A stretch of DNA of 64,000 nt from Microvirga lenta. GTDB lineage: Bacteria > Pseudomonadota > Alphaproteobacteria > Rhizobiales > Beijerinckiaceae. The stretch spans positions 186,001 to 250,000 of the forward strand of contig NZ_JAJBBR010000009.1 in assembly GCF_020532555.1 (NCBI RefSeq), read 5' to 3'. The notes under the pieces are model-generated. The model was given only the letters and a program-made list of their open reading frames with translations, ran no database searches and was not told the DNA's origin. Made by a program: the position numbers and the translations under genes. Below are positions 44,144 through 53,644 of the stretch, in pieces (the stretch's first letter is position 1; the number at the start of each line of letters is the position of its first letter).

Positions 44144-44467
44144 ATGGAGAGCCCACTTCTCGTCTATACGACCTTTCCCGATGTGGACACTGCGCTGTCG
44201 ATAGGGGAATCGCTGGTCCGCGACAGGCTGATCGCCTGCATCAACGTCCTGCCGGGGATGCGCTCCGTCTATGCCTGGCAGGGGAAGATCGAGCGCGGGG
44301 AGGAGGCGGTCGCCATCCTCAAGACCGTGAAGAGGCTTCAGGACGATGCTGGACGGGCCCTGAAGGAAAGGCATCCCTACGAGACGCCGGTGATCTTCTT
44401 CATCGAGCCTGCGGACGTCGATGTGGACACCATTGCCTGGCTCGCGGGGGAAACGGCGGGCGACTGA
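44144..44467 (+). CDS. cutA: divalent-cation tolerance protein CutA
   Basis: A 107-residue trimeric PII-like protein. Characteristic segments: VYTTFPDVDTALSIGESLV, RLIACINVLPGMRSVYAW, KERHPYETPVIFF and a final hydrophobic-Asp-Trp (DTIAWL). Linked to copper tolerance in E. coli, but the mechanism is unclear. The ATG 44144 has AAAAGG six bases before it; ATG 44111 would add 11 residues and lacks a ribosome binding site. Confidence 0.95.
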   Translation: MESPLLVYTTFPDVDTALSIGESLVRDRLIACINVLPGMRSVYAWQGKIERGEEAVAILKTVKRLQDDAGRALKERHPYETPVIFFIEPADVDVDTIAWLAGETAGD

Positions 44468-44483
44468 GCCGCCCGCCTGACGG

Positions 44484-45473
44484 TCAGACGACCGGCATCC
44501 ACTGCACGGGCACGAAGCGGAAGCCGTTGCCCTCCTTCGCGATGTGGCCCGTGGCCGGGAAGGGGGCATGGTAGAACGCCACCTGCGCCCGCTCGCTGGC
44601 CGCCATGTCGAGCATCCTGTGGCGGGTCTGCCGGGCCTGGTCGGCATCCATGTCGAACACGGCCGCCCAATCGGGATGGCGAACGAACAGGGCCGGGTGG
44701 TTCGTGATGTCCGACATCACCATCAGTTTCCCGGGACCGGAGGAGAGCATGTAGGCCGTGTGGCCCGGGGTATGGCCATAGGCTGCGACCGAGGTCAGGC
44801 CCGGCACGATCTCCTTGTCGGCCTCATACCGTTTCACGTCGTTCGCGATCGGGCCGAACACCCGGCGCACGTTCTGGAAGGCGCCCTTCATGCCTTCCGG
44901 AGCCTGGTTCATCCGGGCGTCGTCCATCCAGAACGCCCATTCGGCGGCCGGCACCATGACCTCGGCCCGCGGGAAGACGGCCGTGCCGTCCTTCAGGCGC
45001 AGCCCGTTGATGTGATCGCCGTGGAAATGGCTGATCACCACGTTCTCGACCTGCGACGGCTCGAACCCGGCGGCACGGAAATTCTCCATCCAGAAGCCGG
45101 AGGTCGGAGCGCCCGAATCGCCGTTTCCCGTGTCGATGAGCGTCAGTCCGCCGCCGTCTCGGCGCAGGACCAGGGTGGTGAAGGTGATCGGAAGAGCATC
45201 CTCGGGGAGGAAGGCCTCCCGCATGGCTTCCTTGACCTGCGAAAGCTCCGCATTGCGGACGAAGCCTTCCAGAGGACGGCGGGCGAAGCCGTCGTTGATG
45301 GCCGTGACTTCGATGTCGCCCACCTTATAGCGGTAGAAGCCCGGCGCCTGGGACGTTTCCGCGCTTTGGGACGAACCCGGCGTCGAGGGTGCGGCTTGAG
45401 CCAAGGCTTGGCCTCCGAATGGCGCTGCGGCAAGGGCAGTGCCGGCAAGAACAGTACGGCGTGTGAGGGTCAT
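44484..45473 (-). CDS. periplasmic metallo-beta-lactamase fold hydrolase (Tat-exported)
   Basis: A 329-residue protein. The N-terminus has a twin-arginine signal (TRRTVLAGTALAAAPFGGQA), so it is probably exported folded. The metal-binding motif is HFHGDH (VVISHFHGDHINGL), with further ligands in GHTPGHTAY and in SDITNHPAL. Members include lactonases and other hydrolases; the substrate is unknown. The start is ATG 45473 with GGAG seven bases upstream. It is convergent with cutA. Confidence 0.9.
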   Translation of the reverse strand: MTLTRRTVLAGTALAAAPFGGQALAQAAPSTPGSSQSAETSQAPGFYRYKVGDIEVTAINDGFARRPLEGFVRNAELSQVKEAMREAFLPEDALPITFTTLVLRRDGGGLTLIDTGNGDSGAPTSGFWMENFRAAGFEPSQVENVVISHFHGDHINGLRLKDGTAVFPRAEVMVPAAEWAFWMDDARMNQAPEGMKGAFQNVRRVFGPIANDVKRYEADKEIVPGLTSVAAYGHTPGHTAYMLSSGPGKLMVMSDITNHPALFVRHPDWAAVFDMDADQARQTRHRMLDMAASERAQVAFYHAPFPATGHIAKEGNGFRFVPVQWMPVV

Positions 45474-45539
45474 CAGGTTTCTCCCGTCAAGGACACGGGA
45501 GGCTAGAACGGCCCAGCTTGCAGACAAGAGCCGGAGCTT

Positions 45540-46379
45540 TCACAAGTCGGCGATCTCGCGGGATTTCAAGCCCTCATCGTCGAGACCGGCTCCCGACAGG
45601 TGATGGAGCGCGATGCCGCTGGTCGTCGCCACGTTCAGCGAATCGAAGCCGCCGCTCATGGGAATGGTGACGGTCCGGGTCTGTGCCAGCACGGCATCGG
45701 GCAGTCCGGGGCCCTCGGCCCCGAGAAGCAGCGCCGCCCGAGGCATGCGCTTGAGGCTCGCGAGCGTCTCCTGGCCGGAAGGAGTCAGCGAAATCGCTTC
45801 GAAGCCAGACCGCAGCAGGGCTTCGACCATGGCGGACGCCGAGGGAACACGGGTGAACGGCACGACGAGAACCCCGCCGACGGAGACACGAATCGCCTTG
45901 CGGTAGAGAGGATCGCAGGTCTGCGAATCGAGCAGCACCGCATCGGCGCCGAAAGCCGCCGCATTGCGGAAGATGCCGCCGACATTGTCGTGGTTGGCAA
46001 GGCCGACTAGGCCCACGACAAGGGCTTTCGGCGGCAGCCCCGCCAGCAGCTCGTCGACGGCCGGCAGCGGCGCCCGGCGGGCGATGGCCAGGATGCCCCT
46101 GTGGATCGGAAATCCCACGATCGCGTCCATGACCTGGCGATTCGCCGTGTAGACCGGAACCTCGGAGGGGAGGGCGGCGAGGGCCTCGGCCAGGCTCTCG
46201 ACCCGGTTCTCCGCCAGCAGGACCGATTCGAGCTGGAAACGGCGCTGCTTCAGGAGCACCCGCAGCACGACCTCTCCCTCGGCGACGAAGCGGTTCTCCC
46301 GCCCGACGAGATCGCGCTCGCGCACTGCGCGGTAGGGTTCGATTCGCGGGTCGTCAGGGTCGGAGATGATGATCGGCAT
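45540..46379 (-). CDS. SpoU/TrmH family RNA 2'-O-methyltransferase
   Basis: A 279-residue SPOUT methyltransferase. An N-terminal substrate-binding part (FVAEGEVVLRVLLKQRRF) precedes the knot domain with the family motifs NVGGIFRNAAAFGAD, LLLGAEGPGLP and SLNVATTSGIALHHLS. The target (tRNA or rRNA) is not clear; the presence of an N-terminal L30e-like part suggests an rRNA or tRNA enzyme. A second SpoU gene, rlmB, lies at 49331, and the two are clearly different. The listed ATG 46379 is the most likely start. Confidence 0.9.
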   Translation of the reverse strand: MPIIISDPDDPRIEPYRAVRERDLVGRENRFVAEGEVVLRVLLKQRRFQLESVLLAENRVESLAEALAALPSEVPVYTANRQVMDAIVGFPIHRGILAIARRAPLPAVDELLAGLPPKALVVGLVGLANHDNVGGIFRNAAAFGADAVLLDSQTCDPLYRKAIRVSVGGVLVVPFTRVPSASAMVEALLRSGFEAISLTPSGQETLASLKRMPRAALLLGAEGPGLPDAVLAQTRTVTIPMSGGFDSLNVATTSGIALHHLSGAGLDDEGLKSREIADL

Positions 46380-46450
46380 CGGCTTTTTCGCGTTGGAGAT
46401 CGCCCCGCAACCGTACGGCGGCACCCTCTGCATGACCGCATCCCTGGCGC

Positions 46451-46475
46451 GGAACAACCACTTTGTATGCCGGTT
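46451..46475 (+). promoter_or_regulatory. EcfG-like promoter (GGAAC-N16-GGTT)
   Basis: GGAAC at 46451-46455, 16 bases, then GGTT at 46472-46475. The -35 is exact, the -10 differs from CGTT by one base. It is 54 bases upstream of the 53-residue membrane protein gene at 46530. Confidence 0.5.
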
Positions 46476-46529
46476 AGCCCTGCAGAATGTGAGCTCTGCG
46501 TTACGCAGATCCTCAGCAGGAGAGGTCTG

Positions 46530-46691
46530 ATGGAAGGTTATTTATGGGCGTTGGTGATCGTGTGCGGGCCGATTCTGCTCGGCGCCGCCATCTTCCTGTT
46601 CGGCAAGCGCCGAGGCGGTCTGAGCCGGACCGAACAGAGGGTGTCCGAACAGGGGGCGCGGGAAAACTGGGGGAAGGAAGAGATCCACTGA
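46530..46691 (+). CDS. 53-residue single-span membrane protein
   Basis: A small protein with a first hydrophobic span (MEGYLWALVIVCGPILLGAA), then a basic stop (FGKRRGG) and a hydrophilic tail ending in EEIH. AGGAGAGG stands just upstream of the ATG. An EcfG-like promoter precedes it. Related small membrane proteins with this opening are, to my memory, frequent in Methylobacteriaceae and rhizobia; their role is unknown. Confidence 0.72.
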   Translation: MEGYLWALVIVCGPILLGAAIFLFGKRRGGLSRTEQRVSEQGARENWGKEEIH

Positions 46692-46759
46692 AGCGGCCCC
46701 CAGTGCCGCCAGGACCAAGAGGCGTTCCGGGCTTCCGCCAAGTCGCAGGCTGGCGGGAA

Positions 46760-46835
46760 TGGTGCCGGTTGCGGGACTCGAACTCGCGACCTACCGCTTA
46801 CAAGGCGGTTGCTCTACCAACTGAGCTAAACCGGC
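46760..46835 (-). tRNA. tRNA-Thr (UGU)
   Basis: A 76-base tRNA with encoded CCA. The acceptor stem GCCGGTT pairs with AACCGGC. The anticodon loop CTTGTAA holds TGT (Thr). D-arm TTTAGCTCAGTTGGTAGAGC and T-arm GAGTTCGAGTC are standard. Confidence 0.96.
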
Positions 46836-46980
46836 ATCGTCCTGTCTGCCTGTTGAGGTATCAGCGCGAGGCACAGGAAGCAAGTTCCCTTCAAATGTAA
46901 AAATTAAGTGTCTTTTCGCACCGCAACCATCCTCGAATTCTGGAATTATCTGCACAATGATGATCAAGGAGTTCGGTGAT

Positions 46981-47307
46981 ATGGGTGCCCTAAGGGTCTC
47001 AAATACAAAGGAGAATCGCTCTCCGGCCGGCAGATGGGGGCTTTTTGCCGCAATCTGCCTGGTAGGAGGCCTTTCCTTGACTGCGGAGCCGGCATTCGCC
47101 GCCCGCGGTGCGGATGCCGGCGCTGCCAAGAACGCTCGCGCACAGGTGACCACGCTCGCTTCGAAGGATCTTGCGTCAAAGGATCCGGAGACGACATCGT
47201 CGATCACGGAGACCGCGAGCGAGGACCTCAACTGCGCCCGTTCCCGCAAGCGTCTGTGGGTCGAGGGCGAAGGCTGGATCGTGCGCCGGGTCACCACCTG
47301 CTACTGA
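46981..47307 (+). CDS. small secreted protein, unknown
   Basis: A 108-residue protein with a signal peptide that has a polar N-terminal stretch (MGALRVSNTKENRSPAGRW) before the hydrophobic core and a likely cleavage after AFA. The mature part has an Ala/Ser/Thr-rich region and a C-terminal segment with two cysteines (NCARSRKRLWVEGEGWIVRR, then VTTCY) that may form a disulfide. I chose ATG 46981 because AAGGAG stands nine bases upstream; ATG 46957 lacks such a site. It ends before a strong bidirectional terminator. Confidence 0.75.
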   Translation: MGALRVSNTKENRSPAGRWGLFAAICLVGGLSLTAEPAFAARGADAGAAKNARAQVTTLASKDLASKDPETTSSITETASEDLNCARSRKRLWVEGEGWIVRRVTTCY

Positions 47308-47329
47308 GGTTTCCCGAGCCTCGAAACGA

Positions 47330-47361
47330 AAAGCCCCGCCTCGCGGCGGGGCTTTCCTTTT
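47330..47361. terminator. bidirectional intrinsic terminator
   Basis: An 11-bp stem (47330-47340 with 47345-47355) with a TCGC loop and a T-rich tract after it (CCTTTT). It serves the small secreted protein and probably the convergent MHS transporter as well, since the minus-strand side is also T-rich. Confidence 0.85.
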
Positions 47362-47378
47362 GTGGGAGACGGGAAGGC

Positions 47379-49091
47379 TTACTTCGCCGGGCCCTCGTAG
47401 GTCATGATGTCACGATCCTTGGTTTCCGGCACGAAGAGCAGGCCGACCACGAAGGTCACCATGGCGATCACGATCGGATACCAGAGGCCGTAGTAGATGT
47501 CGCCGGTGGCCGCCACCATGGCGAAGGCCGTCGGAGGCAGCAGACCGCCGAACCAGCCGTTGGCGATGTGGTAGGGCAGCGACATGGCCGTGTAGCGGAT
47601 GCGGGTCGGGAAGAACTCGACCAGGGCCGCGGCGATCGGGCCGTACACCATCGTGACGTAGAGCACGAGGATGGTCAGGATCGCGATGGCCTTCAGGGCC
47701 TGGGCGCTGCCGAGGGCGCTGAAGAAGCCGCTGAGCTTCAGGATGCTCGAATCGCCCGCCTTCGGATAGCCGGCCTGTGCCGCAGCACTGGCGAAGCCGG
47801 TGATGTTGGCCGCGACCGCCGGGGCCAGCGGAGCATCCGTGCCGTTGAAGGTGACCCTCGTCGGCGTGCCGGCCGGAGCTGGAGCAAGCTCGTACTTGAT
47901 GGCGGCGCGAGCGAGAGCCACGCGGGCCACGTCGCAGGGCGAGGTGAAGTCGCGGATGCCGACCGGGTCGAACACCGAGCCGCAGGTGGCGGGATCGGCG
48001 ACAACCTGGACCTTCACGGTCTCCAGCGCCTGGGTCATGTTGGGGCTGACGACGTTGGTGAGCATGCCGAACAGCGGGAAGTAGGTGATCGCCGCGATCA
48101 GGCAGCCGCCGAGGATGATCGGCTTGCGGCCGACGCGGTCGGACAGGGCGCCGAAGAACACGAAGCCGCCCGTGCCCAGGATCAACGACCAGGCGATCAG
48201 CACGTTGGAGGTGAGGAGGTCGACCTTCAGGATGCTCTGGAGGAAGAACAGGGCATAGAACTGACCCGTGTACCACACCACGGCCTGACCGATGGCGAGG
48301 CCCACAAGGGCGATGAGCACCATCTTCACGTTCGCCCACTGGCCGAAGGCCTCCTTGAGCGGAGCCTTGGACTGGGTGCCCTCTTCCTTCATCTTCTTGA
48401 AGGCCGGCGATTCCTGCATCTGGAGACGAATCCAGACCGAGATGCCGAGAAGCACCACGGAGAGCAGGAACGGAATGCGCCAGCCGGCGATGGCCCAGCC
48501 TTCACCCGTCTGGAAGCCGGCTTCGCCCATCCAGGTGCGAAGGGTGAGAATCACCACCAGGGAGAGCAGCAGACCGACGGTCGCCGTGATCTGAATGAAG
48601 CTGGTGTAGAAGCCGCGACGCCCGACCGGGGCATGCTCGGCCACGTACACGGCAGCGCCGCCGTACTCGCCGCCCAGCGCCAGGCCCTGGAGCATGCGCA
48701 GCGCGATCAGGATCACCGGGGCAATCCAGCCGATCTGGGCATAGCTGGGCAGCAGGCCGACCAGGAAGGTCGAGAAGCCCATGATCAGAATGGTGACCAG
48801 GAAGGTGTATTTCCGGCCCACGAGGTCGCCGATGCGGCCGAACACGATGGCGCCGAACGGGCGCACGAGGAAGCCCGCCGCGAAGGCGAGCAGCGCGAAC
48901 ACGTTACGTGTCGTCACGTCGAACGCGGAGAAGAACTGCGCGCCGATGATGGTGGCCAGTGATCCGTAGAGGTAGAAGTCGTACCATTCGAAGACGGTGC
49001 CGAGAGAGGAGGCCAGGATGACCTTCTTCTCTTCCCGCGTCATCGGGCGCACGGTGGCGGCCGAATGCGGCGTGGTTGCTGCTGTTGCCAT
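47379..49091 (-). CDS. MHS-family MFS transporter
   Basis: A 570-residue protein with about 12 spans and the metabolite:H+ symporter motifs (GTVFEWYDFYLYGSLA, FGRIGDLVGRKYTF, GALSDRVGRKPIIL). It is longer than ProP or ShiA because of an insert of about 100 residues in a periplasmic loop (roughly 355-455), which has two cysteines (PATCGSVF and SPCDVARV), possibly a disulfide. The substrate is unknown; relatives carry dicarboxylates, shikimate or betaine. The start ATG 49091 has AAGGA upstream. It is followed by the terminator at 47330. Confidence 0.9.
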   Translation of the reverse strand: MATAATTPHSAATVRPMTREEKKVILASSLGTVFEWYDFYLYGSLATIIGAQFFSAFDVTTRNVFALLAFAAGFLVRPFGAIVFGRIGDLVGRKYTFLVTILIMGFSTFLVGLLPSYAQIGWIAPVILIALRMLQGLALGGEYGGAAVYVAEHAPVGRRGFYTSFIQITATVGLLLSLVVILTLRTWMGEAGFQTGEGWAIAGWRIPFLLSVVLLGISVWIRLQMQESPAFKKMKEEGTQSKAPLKEAFGQWANVKMVLIALVGLAIGQAVVWYTGQFYALFFLQSILKVDLLTSNVLIAWSLILGTGGFVFFGALSDRVGRKPIILGGCLIAAITYFPLFGMLTNVVSPNMTQALETVKVQVVADPATCGSVFDPVGIRDFTSPCDVARVALARAAIKYELAPAPAGTPTRVTFNGTDAPLAPAVAANITGFASAAAQAGYPKAGDSSILKLSGFFSALGSAQALKAIAILTILVLYVTMVYGPIAAALVEFFPTRIRYTAMSLPYHIANGWFGGLLPPTAFAMVAATGDIYYGLWYPIVIAMVTFVVGLLFVPETKDRDIMTYEGPAK

Positions 49092-49330
49092 AGGGTTTCC
49101 TTCCAATATCGCGTCGCCCGGTCATCCGGGTTCTTGGTCCAGGCCGCTGCCGCGGGTCTGGGCCGAGGTCATCAGGGCCGCACGGGGCGGCCGTGAATCT
49201 TGCGCCATGGAAGGCTAGCGCGGGCGCTGCTCGCCACAATTGCCAATTGGTATTTGAGACTTCCGTCTAAGACGCCTCGACAGAAGTGCCGAAGTACCAA
49301 CCGGCGTAAGAACTTGAAGCCCGGCCCGCT

Positions 49331-50155
49331 TTACTTTCCCCCGCCGGCCGCGACGGCTTTGGTCACAGCATAGAGCGAGATGGCGGCGGCGTTGGAGACG
49401 TTGAGGCTCTTGATTTCCCCAGGCATGTCGAGCCGGCCGATGATATCGCAGCATTCGCGGGTCCTCTGGCGCAGGCCCTTGCCCTCGGAACCCAGCACCA
49501 GCACGACCGGGCTGCGGAGCTGCAGCTCGTCGAGATTCGCCTCGCCCGACGAATCGAGTCCGATGCGCTGGAAGCCGCGCTCGCCGAGCGCGATCAGGGA
49601 ATCGGCCAGGTTGCGCACGATCATGAAGGGGACGTGCTCGAGGCCGCCGGAGGCCGATTTCGCCAGCACCCCCGTCGCGGCCGGGCTGTGGCGGGCCGTG
49701 GTGATGATGGCCTCCACCCCGAAGGCGGCCGCCGTGCGGACGATGGCGCCGACATTGTGCGGGTCGGTGATCTGGTCGAGGGCCAGGACCACCCGCTCGC
49801 CGCTCAAGGTCTCCAGGGTGGGCGAGGGCAGGGGATCGGCCTCGAGGTAAAGCCCCTGATGGACCGCGTCGGGCTCCACGAGCACACTGATGTCGTGCGG
49901 CCGGACGATTTCCGGCTCGATCGGCAGGGGGGCGTTCAACTCCTCGTTCAGCCGCGTTGCCGAGTTTTCCGTCGCCAGCAGGCGCCGGAAGCTGCGCTTT
50001 CCGTTCCGAAGGGCCTCCACGACCGGGTGCCACCCGTAGAGGATCGTGGTCTCCACGTCGGAGGAGAAGCGCCTCGGCTGGCTCTCGCGGCGGCCCGGCT
50101 TTCCAGAGGGGCGCTGGAATCTCGGCTTTCGGGACTGGAAGGGGCGGTCGCTCAT
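49331..50155 (-). CDS. rlmB: 23S rRNA (guanosine-2'-O-)-methyltransferase RlmB
   Basis: A 274-residue SpoU enzyme that methylates G2251 of 23S rRNA in E. coli. It has an N-terminal basic tail (about residues 1-34, rich in Arg, Ser and Pro), an L30e-like substrate domain (ILYGWHPVVEALRN) and the SPOUT knot (DPHNVGAIVRTAAAFG, LGSEGKGLRQ, SLNVSNAAAISLY). It is divergent from the tRNA-Tyr promoter. The basic N-terminal tail is longer than in enteric RlmB and may add RNA contacts. Confidence 0.93.
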   Translation of the reverse strand: MSDRPFQSRKPRFQRPSGKPGRRESQPRRFSSDVETTILYGWHPVVEALRNGKRSFRRLLATENSATRLNEELNAPLPIEPEIVRPHDISVLVEPDAVHQGLYLEADPLPSPTLETLSGERVVLALDQITDPHNVGAIVRTAAAFGVEAIITTARHSPAATGVLAKSASGGLEHVPFMIVRNLADSLIALGERGFQRIGLDSSGEANLDELQLRSPVVLVLGSEGKGLRQRTRECCDIIGRLDMPGEIKSLNVSNAAAISLYAVTKAVAAGGGK

Positions 50156-50240
50156 GGGATCCTGATCTCACCTGTTGGATTTCGGCACATAGCACAGGCC
50201 ACGGACCTTCACGACCCGTCGCTTTCCTTGCGGTTAGGAG

Positions 50241-50269
50241 TTGACACCGGCTGTGAGGGTCACCATAAG
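50241..50269 (+). promoter_or_regulatory. sigma70-type promoter for tRNA-Tyr
   Basis: TTGACA at 50241-50246, 17 bases, then CATAAG at 50264-50269 (four of six matches to TATAAT). It lies 73 bases before the mature tRNA-Tyr end. A perfect -35 with standard spacing makes it a good candidate for the start of the tRNA-Tyr/tRNA-Gly transcript. Confidence 0.6.
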
Positions 50270-50342
50270 AACGCCCACGGCGCGCCGACGACCTGGCGAA
50301 CCGTGGACGACCTCGGCGCTCAAGCGCGTCCGGTTGGCTCAA

Positions 50343-50427
50343 GGGGGAATGTCCCGAGCGGCAAAGGGGGCGGACTGTAAATCCGCTGGCTATGCCTTCG
50401 TAGGTTCGAGTCCTACTTCCCCCACCA
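50343..50427 (+). tRNA. tRNA-Tyr (GUA)
   Basis: An 85-base tRNA with encoded CCA. The acceptor stem GGGGGAA pairs with TTCCCCC; the anticodon loop carries GTA; a long variable arm is present, as in bacterial tRNA-Tyr. The T-arm is TAGGTTCGAGTCCTA. Confidence 0.96.
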
Positions 50428-50446
50428 CCAGCCCGATGGTTGAGAC

Positions 50447-50520
50447 GCGGGTGTAGCTCAATGGTAGAGCAGCAGCCTTCCAAGCTGAATACGAGGGTTC
50501 GATTCCCTTCACCCGCTCCA
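50447..50520 (+). tRNA. tRNA-Gly (UCC)
   Basis: A 74-base tRNA with encoded CCA. The acceptor stem GCGGGTG pairs with CACCCGC; the anticodon loop CTTCCAA holds TCC. It is 19 bases after tRNA-Tyr and probably from the same transcript. The order Tyr-Gly-tuf is widely conserved. Confidence 0.96.
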
Positions 50521-50644
50521 ACCTCGCTTCCTTCTCCCCACTCTCTCCGACAGTTCCCGATTCAGGCCAAGCTTGCGGCCCAGCGCGCAGGCCGGCCTGC
50601 CTGCCTCCGGAAGCGGAGAAATCGGCGGAATGTGCAAGAGACCC

Positions 50645-50672
50645 CTTGTCGCGGGCGCGGCACTGGTATAGC
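50645..50672 (+). promoter_or_regulatory. candidate sigma70-type promoter for tuf
   Basis: CTTGTC at 50645-50650, 16 bases, then TATAGC at 50667-50672, close to the alphaproteobacterial housekeeping form (CTTGAC-N17-TATAAT). A second, weaker candidate is CTTGTC at 50706-50711 with TATTCG at 50729-50734. Either may drive tuf, which starts at 50823. Confidence 0.4.
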
Positions 50673-50822
50673 GAGGGCGCCCAATCGGTTCGATCGGGCC
50701 GCGCGCTTGTCACCGATTATATGACTCTTATTCGTAACTGGCTCTTGCGGATCCGATCAAAGAGCCCTAATGGGCGGCAGGTTTGCCGTTCAGGCAATTA
50801 GGCGTGTCAAGGACAGTAGGAC

Positions 50823-52013
<1,191 letters not shown>

Positions 52014-52021
52014 TTGAGTTC

Positions 52022-52045
52022 CAGGTGGCGGTTCGCCGCCACCTG
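52022..52045 (+). terminator. hairpin after tuf
   Basis: A perfect 10-bp stem (52022-52031 with 52036-52045) with a TTCG tetraloop, five bases after the tuf stop. There is no T-run, so it may partly stop transcription or serve as a processing or stability signal between tuf and tRNA-Trp. Confidence 0.6.
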
Positions 52046-52056
52046 TCGACCGCCGG

Positions 52057-52133
52057 AGGAGTGTAGCTCAATCGGCTAGAGCACCGGTCTCCAAAACCGG
52101 GGGTTGGGGGTTCGAGTCCCTCCACTCCTGCCA
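52057..52133 (+). tRNA. tRNA-Trp (CCA)
   Basis: A tRNA with encoded CCA. The acceptor stem AGGAGTG pairs with CACTCCT; the anticodon loop carries CCA (Trp); D-arm TAGCTCAATCGGCTAGAGCA and T-arm GGGGGTTCGAGTCCCTC are standard. It lies between tuf and secE, the usual bacterial position. Confidence 0.96.
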
Positions 52134-52295
52134 GCGGATCGACAAAGCGGGCGTTTTGCGTTAGAGAGCGCCCCGTAATCGTTTAAACAGGCGGCGCGAG
52201 GCTTGAAAAACGGCCTCGCGCCCCTTCAATTTGGGCCTGACAGTGCCCACGGAGGACGTCCGCCGCCCTTTCCGGCGAGGTGGATGTTGAGCGAA

Positions 52296-52496
52296 ATGGC
52301 GAAAACGAACCCGTTCGATTTCCTGCAGCAGGTCCGCTCGGAAGCTGCCAAGGTCACGTGGCCGACCCGTAAGGAGACCATGATCACGACCGCTATGGTC
52401 TTCGTGATGGTCGTCCTCGCCAGCGTGTTCTTCCTCGTGGTCGATCAGGTGATCGGCTGGGGAGTCCGTTCGGTTCTCCTCGGCTTTGGCGGATAA
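52296..52496 (+). CDS. secE: preprotein translocase subunit SecE
   Basis: A 66-residue single-span SecE, the short form without the extra N-terminal spans of E. coli. A cytoplasmic amphipathic helix (NPFDFLQQVRSEAAKVTWP) with the conserved VTWPTRKE motif precedes one span (ITTAMVFVMVVLASVFFLVV). It clamps SecY in the Sec translocon. ATG 52296 is the likely start; ATG 52284 would add four residues. nusG follows 12 bases later in the same operon. Confidence 0.96.
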   Translation: MAKTNPFDFLQQVRSEAAKVTWPTRKETMITTAMVFVMVVLASVFFLVVDQVIGWGVRSVLLGFGG

Positions 52497-52508
52497 GGGG
52501 CGGATGCA

Positions 52509-53042
52509 ATGACGAAGCGTTGGTATATCGTCCACGCCTACTCGAACTTCGAGAACAAGGTCGCCCAGTCGATCAAGGATCAGGCGGCGCAGCGCGGCCT
52601 GGAAGACAAGTTCGACGAGGTCATGGTGCCGACCGAGAAGGTCGTCGAGGTGCGCCGCGGCCGCAAGGTCGATACGGAGCGCAAGTTCTTCCCGGGCTAT
52701 GTCCTGGTGAAGTGCGACCTGACCGACGAGGTCTACCACCTCATCAAGAATACCCCGAAGGTGACCGGCTTCCTGGGCGCCGACAAGTCCAAGCCGGTTC
52801 CGATCCCGGATCGCGAGGCCGAGCGCATCAAGGGCCAGGTGGCCGAGGGCGTCGACCATCCGAAGCCGTCCGTCAGCTTCGAAGTGGGCGAGCAGGTCCG
52901 GGTTTCCGACGGTCCGTTCGCCTCCTTCAACGGCGTCGTCGAGGAAGTCGACGATGCCCGGGCCCGCCTCAAGGTGGCGGTGTCCATCTTCGGCCGCGCA
53001 ACACCGGTCGAGCTCGAATACGGTCAGGTCGAAAAGGTCTGA
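52509..53042 (+). CDS. nusG: transcription termination/antitermination protein NusG
   Basis: A 177-residue protein. The NGN domain (RWYIVHAYSNFENKVAQSI; MVPTEKVVEVRRGRK; FFPGYVLVKCDLTDE) is followed by a KOW domain (VSDGPFASFNGVVEEVDDARARLKV-type). It joins RNA polymerase to Rho or to the ribosome. It is in the secE-nusG operon with 12 bases between, and rplK follows after a 166-base gap that may hold a promoter. Confidence 0.98.
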   Translation: MTKRWYIVHAYSNFENKVAQSIKDQAAQRGLEDKFDEVMVPTEKVVEVRRGRKVDTERKFFPGYVLVKCDLTDEVYHLIKNTPKVTGFLGADKSKPVPIPDREAERIKGQVAEGVDHPKPSVSFEVGEQVRVSDGPFASFNGVVEEVDDARARLKVAVSIFGRATPVELEYGQVEKV

Positions 53043-53208
53043 CCGGTTGGGCGGCGCGCCCGTCGCGCCGCTCTTGGTCCCCTAGCGGGGCCTTCACCCG
53101 CGGGAGGTCTGCCCGGATGCCAGCCGGGACCAGCAGACTGCACCGCGACCTGCAACCGCCATACCGTTCGGCAGGCTCCGAGCGGGTGGTCCATTGGAAA
53201 GCAGTCCT

Positions 53209-53637
53209 ATGGCAAAGAAAATCTCGGGCTACGTTAAGCTCCAAGTGCCTGCAGGCGCAGCCAACCCGTCGCCGCCGATCGGCCCGGCGCTCGGTCAGCG
53301 CGGCCTGAACATCATGGAATTCTGCAAGGCCTTCAATGCGAAGACCTCGCAGATGGAGAAGGGCACCCCGATCCCGGTGATCATCACCGCGTATCAGGAT
53401 CGTTCCTTCACCTTCGAAATGAAGCAGCCCCCGGTCTCGTACTTCCTCAAGAAGGCCGCGAAGATCGACAAGGGATCGCAGACTCCCGGCAAGGGCGGAA
53501 CGGTCGGTCGCGTGACGCAGGACCAGATCCGCGAGATCGCCGAGAAGAAGATGGCCGATCTCAACTGCGACACCGTTGAATCCGCCATGGCCATGATCGA
53601 GGGCTCCGCGCGCTCGATGGGCATGGAAGTGGCCTAA
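53209..53637 (+). CDS. rplK: 50S ribosomal protein L11
   Basis: A 142-residue protein. The N-terminal part has the conserved [20 protein letters not shown] segment (site of thiostrepton action and of PrmA methylation); the C-terminal RNA-binding domain includes [16 protein letters not shown]. It helps to form the GTPase centre of the 50S subunit and is needed for RelA activation. rplA follows eight bases later. The L1 protein probably controls translation of this pair. Confidence 0.98.
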   Translation: MAKKISGYVKLQVPAGAANPSPPIGPALGQRGLNIMEFCKAFNAKTSQMEKGTPIPVIITAYQDRSFTFEMKQPPVSYFLKKAAKIDKGSQTPGKGGTVGRVTQDQIREIAEKKMADLNCDTVESAMAMIEGSARSMGMEVA

Positions 53638-53644
53638 GGAGGGT

